Below are positions 25,859 through 37,965 of a stretch of DNA of 64,000 nt, in pieces. Origin of the DNA: Rotaria macrura (Eukaryota > Rotifera > Eurotatoria > Philodinida > Philodinidae); the NCBI GenBank assembly GCA_900239685.1, contig OENT01000248.1, positions 1 to 64,000 of the forward strand. The letters run 5' to 3'. A program made the translations under genes and the position numbers. The first letter of the stretch is position 1; every line of letters starts with the position of its first letter. Below the pieces are notes generated by a model. It did no database searches and had not been told where the DNA came from. It was given only the letters and a program-made list of their open reading frames with translations.

Positions 25859-25960
25859 CTGACTGTTAATGACCTATTAAGATCATTTGGTGGAAAAGAT
25901 AATGATGCATCAGACGATGAAGATTCTGATTTATTTGATAAAATAACAGATTATCTGTAA
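25859..25960 (+). pseudogene. Unassigned acidic coding-like fragment
   Basis: A 33-codon frame ends in TAA and contains LRSFGGKDNDASDDEDSDLF followed by DKITDYL. The acidic composition and regular codons look like the C-terminal end of a protein, not random AT-rich DNA. A TTAAG acceptor-like site lies just inside its start. I find no joining exon upstream and recognise no family. It may be the last exon of a decayed transposase or host gene. Confidence 0.25.
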
Positions 25961-27493
25961 AAGAAATTCATTTTTTCCAAAGATACTGATATATTACAGT
26001 GGTAGCAAAATGATTCTCTTATTTATAAAAACGTTATCGTGTAGGGCTATGGCTTTATTATCTATTCCTGTTAAAATCCTTTCTAGATTATAAGCCCATG
26101 CACTTCTAGAGACCGAAACGAACAGAAAAATCTCAATTCGATTCGATTCTATTGGACACCATTCGACTCATACACAACAAGAAATCGCATCATTGCTCAT
26201 AGAGTGGTTATGCAACCATACTAAGTTAGCTTCATCTGTCTCGAGGGACTGTATTCTTTTCTTTTGCTTTTAAGTGTATTTCGTACAGAATAATCATAAT
26301 ATAAAAACAGATTCCACAAGAAAAAGTAATTTCATAACAAAAAAGAGATTGAGCATGGGTGCATCTAAAGATTCTAATCAAGGGAAAGAGCTATCTTGTC
26401 TATTTTCCAAACTGAACTTCTATTCCACTCGTATCTGCACTTCGTTCAATTTTCTTAGAATGCTGAGATCTTCCGGTTATTGCATAGGTTTTAGTATCCA
26501 TACCAGGGATATTTTTATCTATGGGTTACTTTTTGACATGATTTGCAACTAGAACTGAGATCCTTTAGGTTTTTGCAGCTTGCTTTGAATTTCGTAGGAT
26601 CCCAATGATCTTCTTAAAGTTTTCGAAAATACTTGTCACTGTGGGAGCTGTTGTCTTGAATTTAGGTTCCACAGAATTGGTCTGAGAGTTTTAGTATACA
26701 TGTGACGTGTCAAAATCAATAAAATCTCAGCTTTCAATCATTGATTCTATCAGTAAGAAAGTGCAAGCGCACGTGTAGGCAGCTGAACAATACTAGGACT
26801 ATACAGAAAAAAATTGCGATGAAATAAAGACGAAATATAGTAGAAATAGAAATATCAACCACTGTTACTTTCGAGTGAGCTAATAAAGAGATTGTTTTTC
26901 ACTATCGAGAGGTCAAAATTCGAACTTTTTTCCATGATAATTTGTTTAGCAGCGATGAACTGCCATTCGGTGGTAGTATTGCTGTAAGGTGTTGCAACAA
27001 CACATAACACGAAAAATATTTGAAAATGACTTTCAGTGCTGCGATTCGGAAGTGGAACCGAATTGACGCTTCGGATTCGATTCAATTCGATCCGACCTAC
27101 TTTTTCAAAATCTCAATTGGATTCGTTTTCGGTCTCTGTGACCTTCTATTATGAAAATATACATTCCTCCTCCGATGACTCCCTACTATTGCGGACTATA
27201 TTTTTGCTACGATGTACCGAGAAAGTTAAGCGTTTTTAAAACTTTTTCTCGCATTAAAACAGACACTTTTAGCTGCCAAATACTAGAAAACCACTTTTTT
27301 ACTTGGAAAAAATTAATTTTTTCACAAAAACTTGATATTTTTTACAAAAGAAAACAGTTTTTTTTACTAAAAAAGCAGATGTTTTAGAGCTGAAACCTGA
27401 AAATCCAATGGACTTTGAAAAAAGCATCTGGAGATCCTGTGACCCTCTATTACATATTGTGAAATTTTTCTTGTTGGTAGCCTTTTATTCCAT

Positions 27494-27512
27494 GGGGGAG
27501 GGGGGGGGGGGG
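27494..27512 (+). repeat. G5-A-G13 homopolymer tract
   Basis: Five G, one A and thirteen G in a row. Related runs are C11 at 30608-30618 (inside the MAB21-like intron) and G11 at 36333-36343. Such long G/C runs are strongly out of keeping with the AT-rich background. Confidence 0.8.
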
Positions 27513-27859
27513 TTAGTTCAACAAATCGTGAAAGAATATTTATCGAGACTGGGCAAATGGTAGAAACTCGCAGACAACTATTAAGTCCTGATTCGTTATA
27601 TGCACTTGTATTTCTTCGACACTGTTTTTGATAATCATAAAAAGATTGCTATTTCATTCTTATTTAATCAAGCTAAATAAAATAGGAACTTATATCTTCA
27701 ATCACCATAACGAATAGAAGGCGGGTACAGTTAAAAGAAGTTGTACTCGTGCAATACTCTAGTCAAAATGTCAAAAAGAAAAATCACGATGAGTGAAACC
27801 GGAGAAAAATCTTGAATCACTACTAATATAAAAATATACGTGATCCATATAAGCTATGC

Positions 27860-27921
27860 CAGAGCTGGGCAAGTATGAACTTATTCGAGTACGAGTACTT
27901 CGAGTATTTTGCCCAGCTCTG
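27860..27921 (+). mobile_element. 62-bp hAT-like mini-element with intact termini
   Basis: Perfect 13-bp terminal inverted repeats, CAGAGCTGGGCAA at the left and its complement TTGCCCAGCTCTG at the right. They are flanked by a perfect 8-bp direct repeat AGCTATGC (27852-27859 and 27922-27929). An 8-bp target duplication with CAG...CTG ends is the signature of hAT-type transposons. At 62 bp it is far too small to encode anything and must have moved in trans. The centre is itself partly palindromic (CGAGTACGAGTACTTCGAG). Confidence 0.75.
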
Positions 27922-28190
27922 AGCTATGCTTTATCGTACTAGTTTGTGTATGCCTGGGAACCTTCTATTGACTTCCATGCACACCGACAGTCACGTTCAA
28001 ACACCTATTTTCATAATTAAACAGTAATCACATTCACATTTAGAAGTGTGCCTCGTGCAAGATAGTCATAAAACACTTTCAACTCGGTTCCGTAGCGTAA
28101 AAATTGGCACTCAAGAATCTTTACAAGAACTATCTTCCTGGATTCCAAGAGATGTAAAACAACAGTTAATTTCGTTTTTATATGTCTACC

Positions 28191-28270
28191 ACAGAAATGT
28201 TTAATTGAAAATTTTTTGAAGTTTCATTCCATATGAAACATTTTCGAGATTTTGATTTTTGATGTTACAC
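28191..28270 (-). repeat. Dispersed repeat of about 80 bp, copy 2 (inverted)
   Basis: Reverse complement of the repeat at 22740-22817. It carries AAGTTTCATTCCATATG and ACATTTTCGAGATTTTGA in matching order. Confidence 0.65.
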
Positions 28271-29483
28271 AACTTCCACCAGAAAAGCATTGTCCAAACT
28301 GTGATTTATCTGATATTTTGAGTGGATAACTTAAATTATTTGCTATTATGTAGTACGGCAAAGTATCTAAGTCAACTTTGTCTTTTTAAATTTCTCTTGT
28401 TTCAACTGAATGGAATCATATTACAAAATGCAAAAATGGATTACTCGAATTAGATTCCATATTCACAAGATTGAGCTACTAAATAAATGAGAAGCCTCAT
28501 TCGTGTCGATTCTGATAAACCGATGCAGTTTCCAAAGTGTATACATTGAAGCTATATGAATTCAATGGATCGTGATCCTGGAATTAGTTAATTAACGTCT
28601 GTTTGCGGGATTTTGGTTCTAGCAAAAAAAAAGATGTCATACATAATATAGTTATTGTTAATAACTGCCATATGCTTGTGTTTGGTTTGCATTTTTTGGA
28701 ACATCATTCGTCAGAAATCCAATCTAAATCTCAGTAGTATGTTTAACACTCTTTAGTGAAGAAGAAACGTTGGCAAAGATGCTAGTGATGAGGGTGTGTC
28801 AAATGCATCAATTGACTTTTTCTGTCGTCCATCATGCATAGATTAGCTACTTTTCTGTTGATTTGATACGGAAAGAAACAAAAGATGATTGTATGAATTT
28901 AAATTTTCAAGCTCAATAATGCATGAATTCCTATGCTGGGAAAGAAGATCAGGTTAAAATATAGCAATAAACACGAACTTTAAAAGTTATTTATTATCTA
29001 ATATGTTGCCACGGATACTCATATATGTTTTGTTCATTCGTTTTTCAAAAATAATGAATATATACATGTATACATAACATAAAGAATTTTATTGTTCTCT
29101 TTCAAATAATTAAATCAGTTCTAGTATAAGAACATACAAATTTGTATAATTATTACTGTACCGCACTATTTGATAAATAATTTCTAAATTCAACATGACA
29201 TATTGTCAGTATCAATATTCATTTTTCTTCTCTTGATCTTGTGTATAAAATAATATTCATGTGACGCAGGAAATAGCAGGCGAAGATCATCAGCATACAC
29301 GACAATATTCCAAAGATACTACTCATAGACAAAATACAACAATGAAAATTAATTTATGGCATATGGAATTCTTTTTCATTTTTCAAAATTTAATTTATTT
29401 ACTAAAAATTCTTGATCTTCAATGAAATATGATTGTTAACAAGAGAAGAATCAAGAAAAAAAAACAGTGCAATGAAGAATTGT

Positions 29484-29489
29484 TTTATT
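29484..29489 (-). terminator. Poly(A) signal AATAAA for the MAB21-like gene
   Basis: AATAAA on the minus strand, about 10 bases after the TAA stop of the gene ending at 29499. It would give a very short 3' untranslated region if used. Confidence 0.4.
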
Positions 29490-29498
29490 CGATCTTAA

Positions 29499-31019
29499 TT
29501 ATAACTTATCAAGACAATGACTATTGATAAGCATTTCACGAGTTAGTTCCCAACATTGTTTAGCTGCATTATCCAACGATTGAATAGATTTACCTTTAAA
29601 TAAATCGACATTAGGCAAAAAATAATGTGGACACCTTCGACATTGTAAACATGATATTAATTGTAACAATATTCCATTAAGACGATCACCTAATCTTTGT
29701 TCATCACACCAATCATGTTCATTTGGATGTTTTTCACATTCTTGTAAAACTAAAGATTTCAATACATAATTTGTTATTGGTATCGAATCAAAATTACGAT
29801 CACGTAATGTTTTTAATATAGAAAGACATTTACGTCTTGTACCATTTTGTAACAGACAACTTTCAGCTTCTGTAAATGACATAACCCATGCATCACCTTC
29901 GGAACTAGCTTGTTTATCTTTCATATAAATAGATTCTTTTGATAATATATTGAAACCTTCATTTTTAACATCATTTATTTGATTTGGACTTGGCCAAATA
30001 GAGAATTGTGTTGATGAATATGGCCAATGTGATGCTGAACGTGGCCATAAACCAGCACAACGAAATGCTGGTACAATATGTACAATAAATTTATCACGTA
30101 TACGAAGTCGTACTTCCGTTGTATCAGTTAATAGTTGTATGTAACTTCGGCATGGACACTTTTCACATGCTTGTGCAACAAGCGCTTGAAAACGGGAACG
30201 AATTTTACGTGCTGATAAATAACCACTGGCAGTTATAAATTCTACCCACAGTGACATTGATCGTTTACGTCCATCGGATAGTTTCAGAACGGCACAGCCA
30301 GGTATTGTACCATCATCGACAAAATTAAACACACCCATTTGATTTAAATACAGAACGACCTTAAGATTGAAACAAAGAAACAATAAAGAGATTGAATGAT
30401 TCCCAAGGCCAATTGTTGCAAATCTACTTATTCAAATTTCGGAAAGGATCCATCCATGCAATGGGAAAGTACTGCTGAAGAGATTGAACGAAATCAATCG
30501 TCGAGGCTACAGGCGAAACGTTACTTCTGTATTTATTTCAAAGAAAATTAAATATAACTCGTCTAACTCCATCATCCTGTTTTCTCAGTCTACCAAAGGC
30601 TGAGCCGCCCCCCCCCCCTCTCCCTCCTCCGACCTCAGAATTTTGACTCCGCTATTAGTCATACAAATTCTAGGAATTGGTTTTCATTGAATGCTGTCGA
30701 ATTTTCAGGAACTCTGTTATTCATTATTTGTATTTCTTGATGTTCTAAAGAATTTTTATAGTTTTGTTATTTAATTACAAAACAAAATACTTACTTCGAA
30801 TTCAGTTTGTGACTTAACTGTAAGACCTTCGTATCGGCCATTAATTTCGTTTAATGATGATATAAATCTTGGTTCTTGTGCTTCAACTTCATGTAATATT
30901 TCCGTAACAACTTTTGAGACTTCTCGTACAGTTTTATAGATTGCATTTTTTCTTGGTAAAACTTTTTCAATATTATATTGATTAAGTTGAACAGCGAATT
31001 TATTTGATGGGCACAACAT
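29499..31019 (-). CDS. mab-21: MAB21-like protein (Mab-21 family)
   Basis: Predicted 361 residues, against about 359 for vertebrate MAB21L1/2. Exons are 31019-30795 and 30359-29499; the 435-bp phase-0 intron has a full GTAAGT donor and joins TEFE to VVLYLNQMGVFNF. Family signatures run end to end: QEPRFISSL, GRYEGL, LPGCAVLKLSDGRKRSMSLW-type sequence (here IPGCAVLKLSDGRKRS), SGYLSARKIRSRFQ, GDRLNGILLQLISCLQCRRC, PHYFLPN and LDKL at the C-terminus. The Mab-21 fold is a nucleotidyltransferase relative (cGAS-like), but MAB21L1/2 proteins are developmental regulators without established catalysis. MAB21L1 and MAB21L2 are single-exon genes in vertebrates, so the intron is a difference. It contains an 11-base C run. 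Very secure assignment; which vertebrate paralogue it equals cannot be decided. Confidence 0.95.
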
Positions 31020-34000
31020 TTTTTTGTACTTATGTGATCCGATTTATTCAATCATGATTGATGTGAAATAGAAGAAAAAGACATTTACCTTATTCATCAA
31101 CCCCATTCTTTTTTCGCTTATGTTCTTTTTCTTTTTCGCTTGATGAAACCAATCAAATAACATGATTATATTGTACCAATAGAATAGCGATATTTGTACA
31201 TCGATAATCACAGACGAAAAAACATACTCCCTGCTGACTGAATGATGATGTTTTTCTATAGTTATCAAAAACAAAATAACTATTCAATACACAGTAGTTG
31301 CTAACGCCATGTTCGATTGATCATTGATTGTATCCTTGGAAAAAGAAAATCGAAGATGATTGTGAATCAACGAATTTAGATTCTTTCATGTAAGTATAGG
31401 ACATGTAAACTTTGCAGAAAAGTTTCAGTCTGATATATACGATGATGATTAGTTTGTTATATTTCATCGGACATTATACATGAAAGACGTTCAAAAATGA
31501 GTAACAGTTCTTTTGATTATTACTCTACTCATTTCTCATGTTTTAGAAAGTTGGTAAACAGGAAAGATTACGTCAAATCAATAAATATAATTACTTTTGA
31601 AAATAAATTAAGCATTATTGAACAACAAAATACTACGCACGGGAACATTTGTTCTAATTTTCGAAATTCTACTAGCTAGATATGCGTTATGCATTGCAAA
31701 AAAAAAAGAATTAGGGCCGCACAAACGTGTAGTTTTTCTTTTTTTAAATCGGAAAATTCTTTCGATACATAAAGCAAAATGCTTACGACGTGTATTTATG
31801 TGATGATTTCATTTTTACACGCGATGCAAATCATGAGAGAAGAAATTGAAAAATATGAGTTTTCAATCGGACGCGTTTACTGAACAGTGTCTTGTATAAA
31901 AACTATAGTATGTCTATGTATATATAATTTCCTTCATATCATTATTCATTAATACAGTTTAATAATTTCAGATGAAGAACATTCTATTAATTCTAGTTTT
32001 TATCGAATTCTCGAATTTACCTAAAAACAAACAAACAAAGTACAATCTTTCGTTTTGTCAAAAATTTCTAGATCGCACTCGTCTACCTTTTGATCATAAA
32101 TCTATGATATCAATTTCATCGGTATGAGTTTTCATGTTTTCTTTTTCTGTGTCCAATCATGATTCATTAAAAACGAACGAACAGTCGTTGTTTGACGAGA
32201 GAAAAAAATCATACTATTGTTGATAAACCATTCGTGCGTGAGATGAGACACAGTAAGGGAGTAATTAGAAACATCATTCATATTCATCACACATGTAATT
32301 GAACTGAGCGTGAAATATGAGGACGGATGTTTATCATCGTCGTGTGCAAATGAATACACTATCGAATAAAAGATGCGCTCACTTGATAAAACAAGAGTCA
32401 CTCATCACAATAGGAGGTGGAGTCATAAAACAAACAATTCAAATTAACTCTTCTCTATTCGTTGTTGAATAGTTTTTGTTTTCTTATCATTATTATTAAT
32501 AAATATATATATATATATACATATATCATAAAGTATTCTCATCGACTGGTTTTATAATCATGTAATTAATAGGAATAAAAGAAAAGAAAATGAACTCTCT
32601 ATGATATTTCCATCTATCAAAAAGACATTGATCGATGATGATTACAATGTTTACGAAAGTATGTAAAATGTAAACATCGTCTGATAAACTGATCTTGTTT
32701 CTTATGACAGACTCATGTCTGAGAATAGAGATCGAAGGCAAATATCTATTTTTGCTTGTGAACATTCTCGATCAGTTGAAATCATCGATCTTCTATCTCT
32801 TATATATAAATATATGTACTTTATTCAAAAAAGATTATATCGATAAACTTCATTTGATTGACATGATCAAGTCGATCACTAAAATGTGATAGGTGAAAAA
32901 GACAATAGGATAAACTATTCTACTACCTATTTACTTGCTTAATGACATTAAATCTATGACTTGAGGATATCGCATAGATTTTTGATAGTCGACAAACATG
33001 AGAAAATTATGTGAGATTTTTCTGATTAGATAAAAATATTGAATAGAATTCAGTAACGAAAACAGGATTTCTGACTAGCGACTGGGGAGGGAGGAGATGC
33101 TCAGTCGCAACATCGGACCTTTGAGATCCCTAGCTCTGCCACCGCTACAGTCTATTAAATGTTAAAAAGCTTTCCTATCAATGTATGTTTTCAAGGTGTG
33201 CCTGAGCACTGTCGAAAACTATATCTTTAATTATTTTATATGAACAGGAATGGCACCTGCTTGTTTGTGACAGTTGTTGTCGAGCGATTTCTTCATCATG
33301 AATTTTAGTTATAATGCAATTTTAAATTTAACTGTAGCCTTTTTGTTACTAGTATAATCAAAGTAATTGTCATGAACTGCGAATGGCTTACGTTTACTAT
33401 TTGAAATAAATAATATTGCACTGGTCATAATAGTTTTATAAGACTATGAAAAAATGTTGAAAAAATGATAGATCACAGTATTCATAAAGCTAGATATCCT
33501 CATCTATATTCTTTTGATTTCTTTTATCAATTACTCTGATAATTAGACTTTATTTGCTTAAGCTCTAATCTTTATAACTAACTACTGATTGTTGTTTCAG
33601 AAGAAGTGATGATTAATTCATCTCTAAATCTATTCTTATTATTTTTTTAACTGGTTTTTTATATTATATATACAAATTCTTTATTATGTATGTTATTATT
33701 TTGATTACCTAGTGTAACTTATACTCTGTGATTATTTGCCAGGGCACTCGATTTTCATTTCATCATGCTACAACATCAATTCTACTAAGATTTCACATTT
33801 GTTGTATTCTAACTTTCTGACATTACTAAATACATTCGCTTTCTATTAACAAATATTGTAATCAAAATTACAATTTTAACTAATTGTCTATTACTAACTT
33901 TATCTTTATTGGAATTCTCATCGTTCATAACTATTGATTATAGAGATGTTCAAGTTGTGCATGAACAAGACTAAACGTATATTAGAGATTTACGGTTATT

Positions 34001-35801
34001 TTCTCCTTAATAATCTAAATATTATTCATGAGACAAACATTTTTTTTTCATATGTTAGTAGAAGCTGAGTCGAGCTCGAATCCTATTCGAGCAGTTCTAT
34101 TTGCAAGCCGATGAACTTTATTCAATTATAATGAAAAAACCAAGATGTTTTGAAAGTTTGAACAAAGGAAACTTGTCATATAGAGAGCATCTGAAAATTT
34201 ATGGATTCAAGAAACAGAACTTTCCGTAGCTCTCTCGATTGTATTTTATAATCATAGATGTAGCTTACACGTTTTTCTACACTGATTATGAGTGGTTTTG
34301 ACACGCTTTGAATCTATTGCAGTCTATGAATTATTTTCATGAACAGACAAAAATAACAAATGTAAACATATTAAAAACTTTATTAAAATATTGAACTTGA
34401 TAGATTCTATTATGGTTTTCATTTTAAGTCATGAAACTACAACACTGCTGTAGGCATTTCATCAAAACAGAAATAAGTGTTTCTTTTAGTGGGAAGAATC
34501 AATGAAAAATATCTGTGTGATTGAATTCTTAAGGAGTGCCCAGAGTAACAACTTTGAAGAGTTGAAATAGACAAAGTGGACAATTTAGATGTCGCATAAC
34601 TATTGTTTATCGTAGAATGATTTTTTTCATCATATGAAAAGAAAATTGACTAATTTGATTGACCATCACTTATTAAAACCTTTTCTATTATGAAGATCGT
34701 CAAATTCGAAAACTTCAATGTTAGTAAAAGTCTTCTCTTTGAATGTGCAAGTTTCAATGTGAATAGTTTAGCATAGATTTGGAATTTAATTTCAAAACTA
34801 AGATTGTGTTATGTTGTTCTTTACACGTTTACACGTATATAATCCTTTTTCTCCAGAAAATATAAGTTTACAATAATCAGATGAACATAGCGACGACGAA
34901 GTTCTTGGATAATCTAGATTATTGAATACCAAACTCACTAATTGAATAGAAGCCTTTTTCAAGTAGAATAGATATTAAATGATATAATTTTAATTTGTAA
35001 AAATTAAATCATAATGGATTCTTTGTCGACCTGCGAAGCATAACAGTGCACCTTGCATTACATCATACATAGGATGTCTCATAAATGTATTTTTACGATA
35101 CGAAAAATGAGTTCAATGTACGAGGCGCCTCATTAATAGAGGATATTTTAGAGATTTTTGTTCATAAGATAAGTGTGATTAGAGACTCGTTCGAGATATG
35201 TATTTTCAAATTTTGCGTTCCTTCATAGAAATTTAATCAATTTTTCTCTGAAGATCCTAAATTATCAGTCTTTTCAGAAAGTGAGTATATTAAGGACTTG
35301 ATATTTCAAGAAAATCTTGTCCAATCAAGCTAAATTTCGTTTTACGCAAACATATCGCTAACTTGAATCAGTCGTATAAGTTTCAGTTCGAAGAGTTCAG
35401 TGTTAAATATTTTAACGATCACTAATCATTCAATCCACGATTTTATTCGAATTCGATGCTTTCTATTTCGTGAATAGAGAGAGATAGGTGCTTGAAAATT
35501 CCACTATGATCTAAACAAAAGTATATCAATTGCTTCTGCAAATTTCAGCTTTACTGCTCGAGATATTGATTCTTCGACATACCCACTTTCTGCGAAGACT
35601 GCTATTTTAAAACTTTCACGGAAAAATTCATTAATAATTTATGTTCAAGATTATGTCTCTTGCTAATGTTCTTAGAATCTTTTCCACGTATTCAATTGAG
35701 CAGAAATGACTTTTAATCAAAATTCAAAAACTCGCATGTTTGTATTTTATTGAAAAGTCATATCTCAAAGAAGTTTCTAACCATAGTTGTCTTATAAAAA
35801 A

Positions 35802-35848
35802 GTTGTTAGCACCATTCCTTCGGGATTAAAATGTGGAACACGATGTAC
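35802..35848 (+). repeat. TTGTTAGC...TAAAATGTGGAAC repeat, copy 2
   Basis: Matches the copy at 24532-24577 in TTGTTAGC and in TTAAAATGTGGAACAC, with equal spacing. Confidence 0.5.
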
Positions 35849-37913
35849 CGATTATACTGATCTCTAAAATTATTATTCTATCTATTTCGGGATTTTTTTG
35901 TTTTATTTAACTTTAATTCATCACTTTTAAGTGACAAACGAAAGCAGCTCATAGATTTCACCGATATTATAGCGTTATGTAGTCTTTGACGGCAAAAAGA
36001 AAAGATCCATCACAGTCTACGACGACGTCCGCTGGTGTCTATCGAGGTACGACATAGCTGCTCATCTCTATTAGTGACATAACCAAGAGTTCTGAATAGG
36101 GTAGGCTCAGACCATCCTAGCCCAGTCCAACTCACCTCCTGATTGCGCGGGTAGCTTCTATCCATACTCTCATAGCCTGTACACGGAAATTAACTAACTA
36201 GAATATCAATAGCTGATTAATACAGAAGGAAGCAAATTTTAACCATCACTATTTGAATATTCCTTTCAGTTTGTCTTGGATAAAGCTGCTTGCAATGACG
36301 TGTGATCCCGACGTCGCCTGCCTCTTACTGTCGGGGGGGGGGGCATTCGTAGTTGCAAAATTTCTACCTTAAACACTCCTTGAAGATCATGCTTCACAAA
36401 AGACTTGTTGAAGCGTCGTTCGTTAATGTAAAGCCCAATAAATTGAACCAATATAGAGATATCGATTTTTTTATTTCATAATGATATTTAGGGGACACCC
36501 AATATGTACAGTTGTTTTCTAATCAGAAATGAGAATTAATATAAATATATACTATTTTCTAACACATCCATCTGAATGAAGATGATTAGTAATAGCGATC
36601 CTATTTGAAAACAAGCATCCGTTTGTTCAAAAATGAATGATTCTCTAAGTATCATTTTCAATGTTCTTATAGAAAAGTATTCGTAGCTAAGTATTTAATG
36701 AGGATATGTTCTAATCTATTCTAGTATAGAAGTAAAATTAATCGTACTTCCACGTTTGCTCAAACTTCGTGTAGTTTTTCTTCCTAATTCTGCACCAAAT
36801 TTCTGCTAGTTGACCACTTGTATTATAAAACTGAAGTCGAATATAGCTGATTGATTTTAATTCTTCGTTTTTAATTGACTATTGAAAATTCTTTTAAGAA
36901 ACGAATTCAAAATTTAACAGTATTGTTAAGTTTGAAACAAAGAAGTAATTGATTTACATGAGGAAACATAGACACTTCCAATGGTCTCAATATATTGAGC
37001 TATTCAGCGTACGTTCTCTAATCTTTTGTCTCAACAGTTTTAACTATAAAAATCAAGCGACGAAACAAACAACTGTTTTATTTCTGTAAAAATGAAGTAT
37101 GACGATGTTTCTCTTGTGAAATTCTTAATGACTTATTATTTAAAAACAAAATGTAAGACTTGATCAAGTAGCTTGAAGACTATATTTCGGAAAAAAACGC
37201 ATCCCGTTTAAAATCTTTTACATACGAAAAGGAAATATCTCTTTTCGAATTTTTAGATGTGAATTCGAAAAATATTCTATTAAACATAAGATTTTTATTC
37301 TAATGACTCTCGGACAACAGTTTCAATTTTAATTCTCTATTCGGATTCACTTTTGCATATTTTTGGATCTGCTAACGATTGAATCAATTTATTTATTAAT
37401 TGCCACAGATTATCAATGACTTTGCACACTTCTTCTCTTTGCTATTGTTCATCCATGAGTTGAAACATATGCGCATATGAACTTTGAGGATAAAGAATAA
37501 GTACGAAATAAACAAAGGAAGAAATCTACTGTGACATCATTCAATTAGCTCTTTTTCTTATTGTTGATTCTAGAAGGGGGAAATCCCATGTGAGGACCTA
37601 AGCTTTCTACTGAAGCTATGTGAATTTGCTTCATTCACTAATCTGATGTCAAGTATGAAACAATTATTGACTGAGATCGATGGAATCAAAATTTGTAGCC
37701 AAAACATTTTTTTTCACGAATATGTACAACAACATACCTTCTTCCACGAGTATTTTCTGATGGTAGACATAACAAAGACATGTATTGAGTGAAATTCTTA
37801 TCCTACTACACAGAGTTGCAATATGACATCACTTTATATGTATATAAAAGTTATATTGTTTTAGTGTAATGTAGAATAGCATTAGTTATAATGTTTGTGA
37901 CCTCCAATGAAAA

Positions 37914-37965
37914 ATTTGTTAGCGCAATTCATGCGTGATTAAAATACGAAACACCATGTAGTTGC
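37914..37965 (+). repeat. TTGTTAGCGCA repeat, copy 3 (diverged)
   Basis: Shares TTTGTTAGCGCA and GATTAAAATACGAAACACCATGTA with the other two copies; the second half is closest to the copy at 35802. Confidence 0.45.

Larger units (their letters stand above)
22242..29498. other. Gene-poor 7.3 kb interval rich in repeat fragments
   Basis: No complete gene recognised between SIAH and the MAB21-like gene. Contents supported by sequence are an (AT)n tract, two 62-bp hAT-like mini-elements (23947 and 27860), inverted copies of an about 80-bp repeat (22740 and 28191), one copy of a TTGTTAGCGCA repeat (24532), G-rich tracts (24846-24975 and 27494-27512) and a small coding-like fragment (25859-25960). 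TTCGATTCGATTC-type words recur near 26130-26150 and 27070-27090. The interval looks like a transposon graveyard. Confidence 0.55.

Noticed and set aside
35990..36190. GC-richer block considered as a tRNA-derived SINE or gene remnant
   Set aside because: No tRNA arms or A/B-box pair I could identify and no continuous frame; left as unexplained sequence.
36266..36451. Pro/Arg-rich minus-strand frame
   Set aside because: The proline run comes from the 11-base G tract read on the other strand; no other support.
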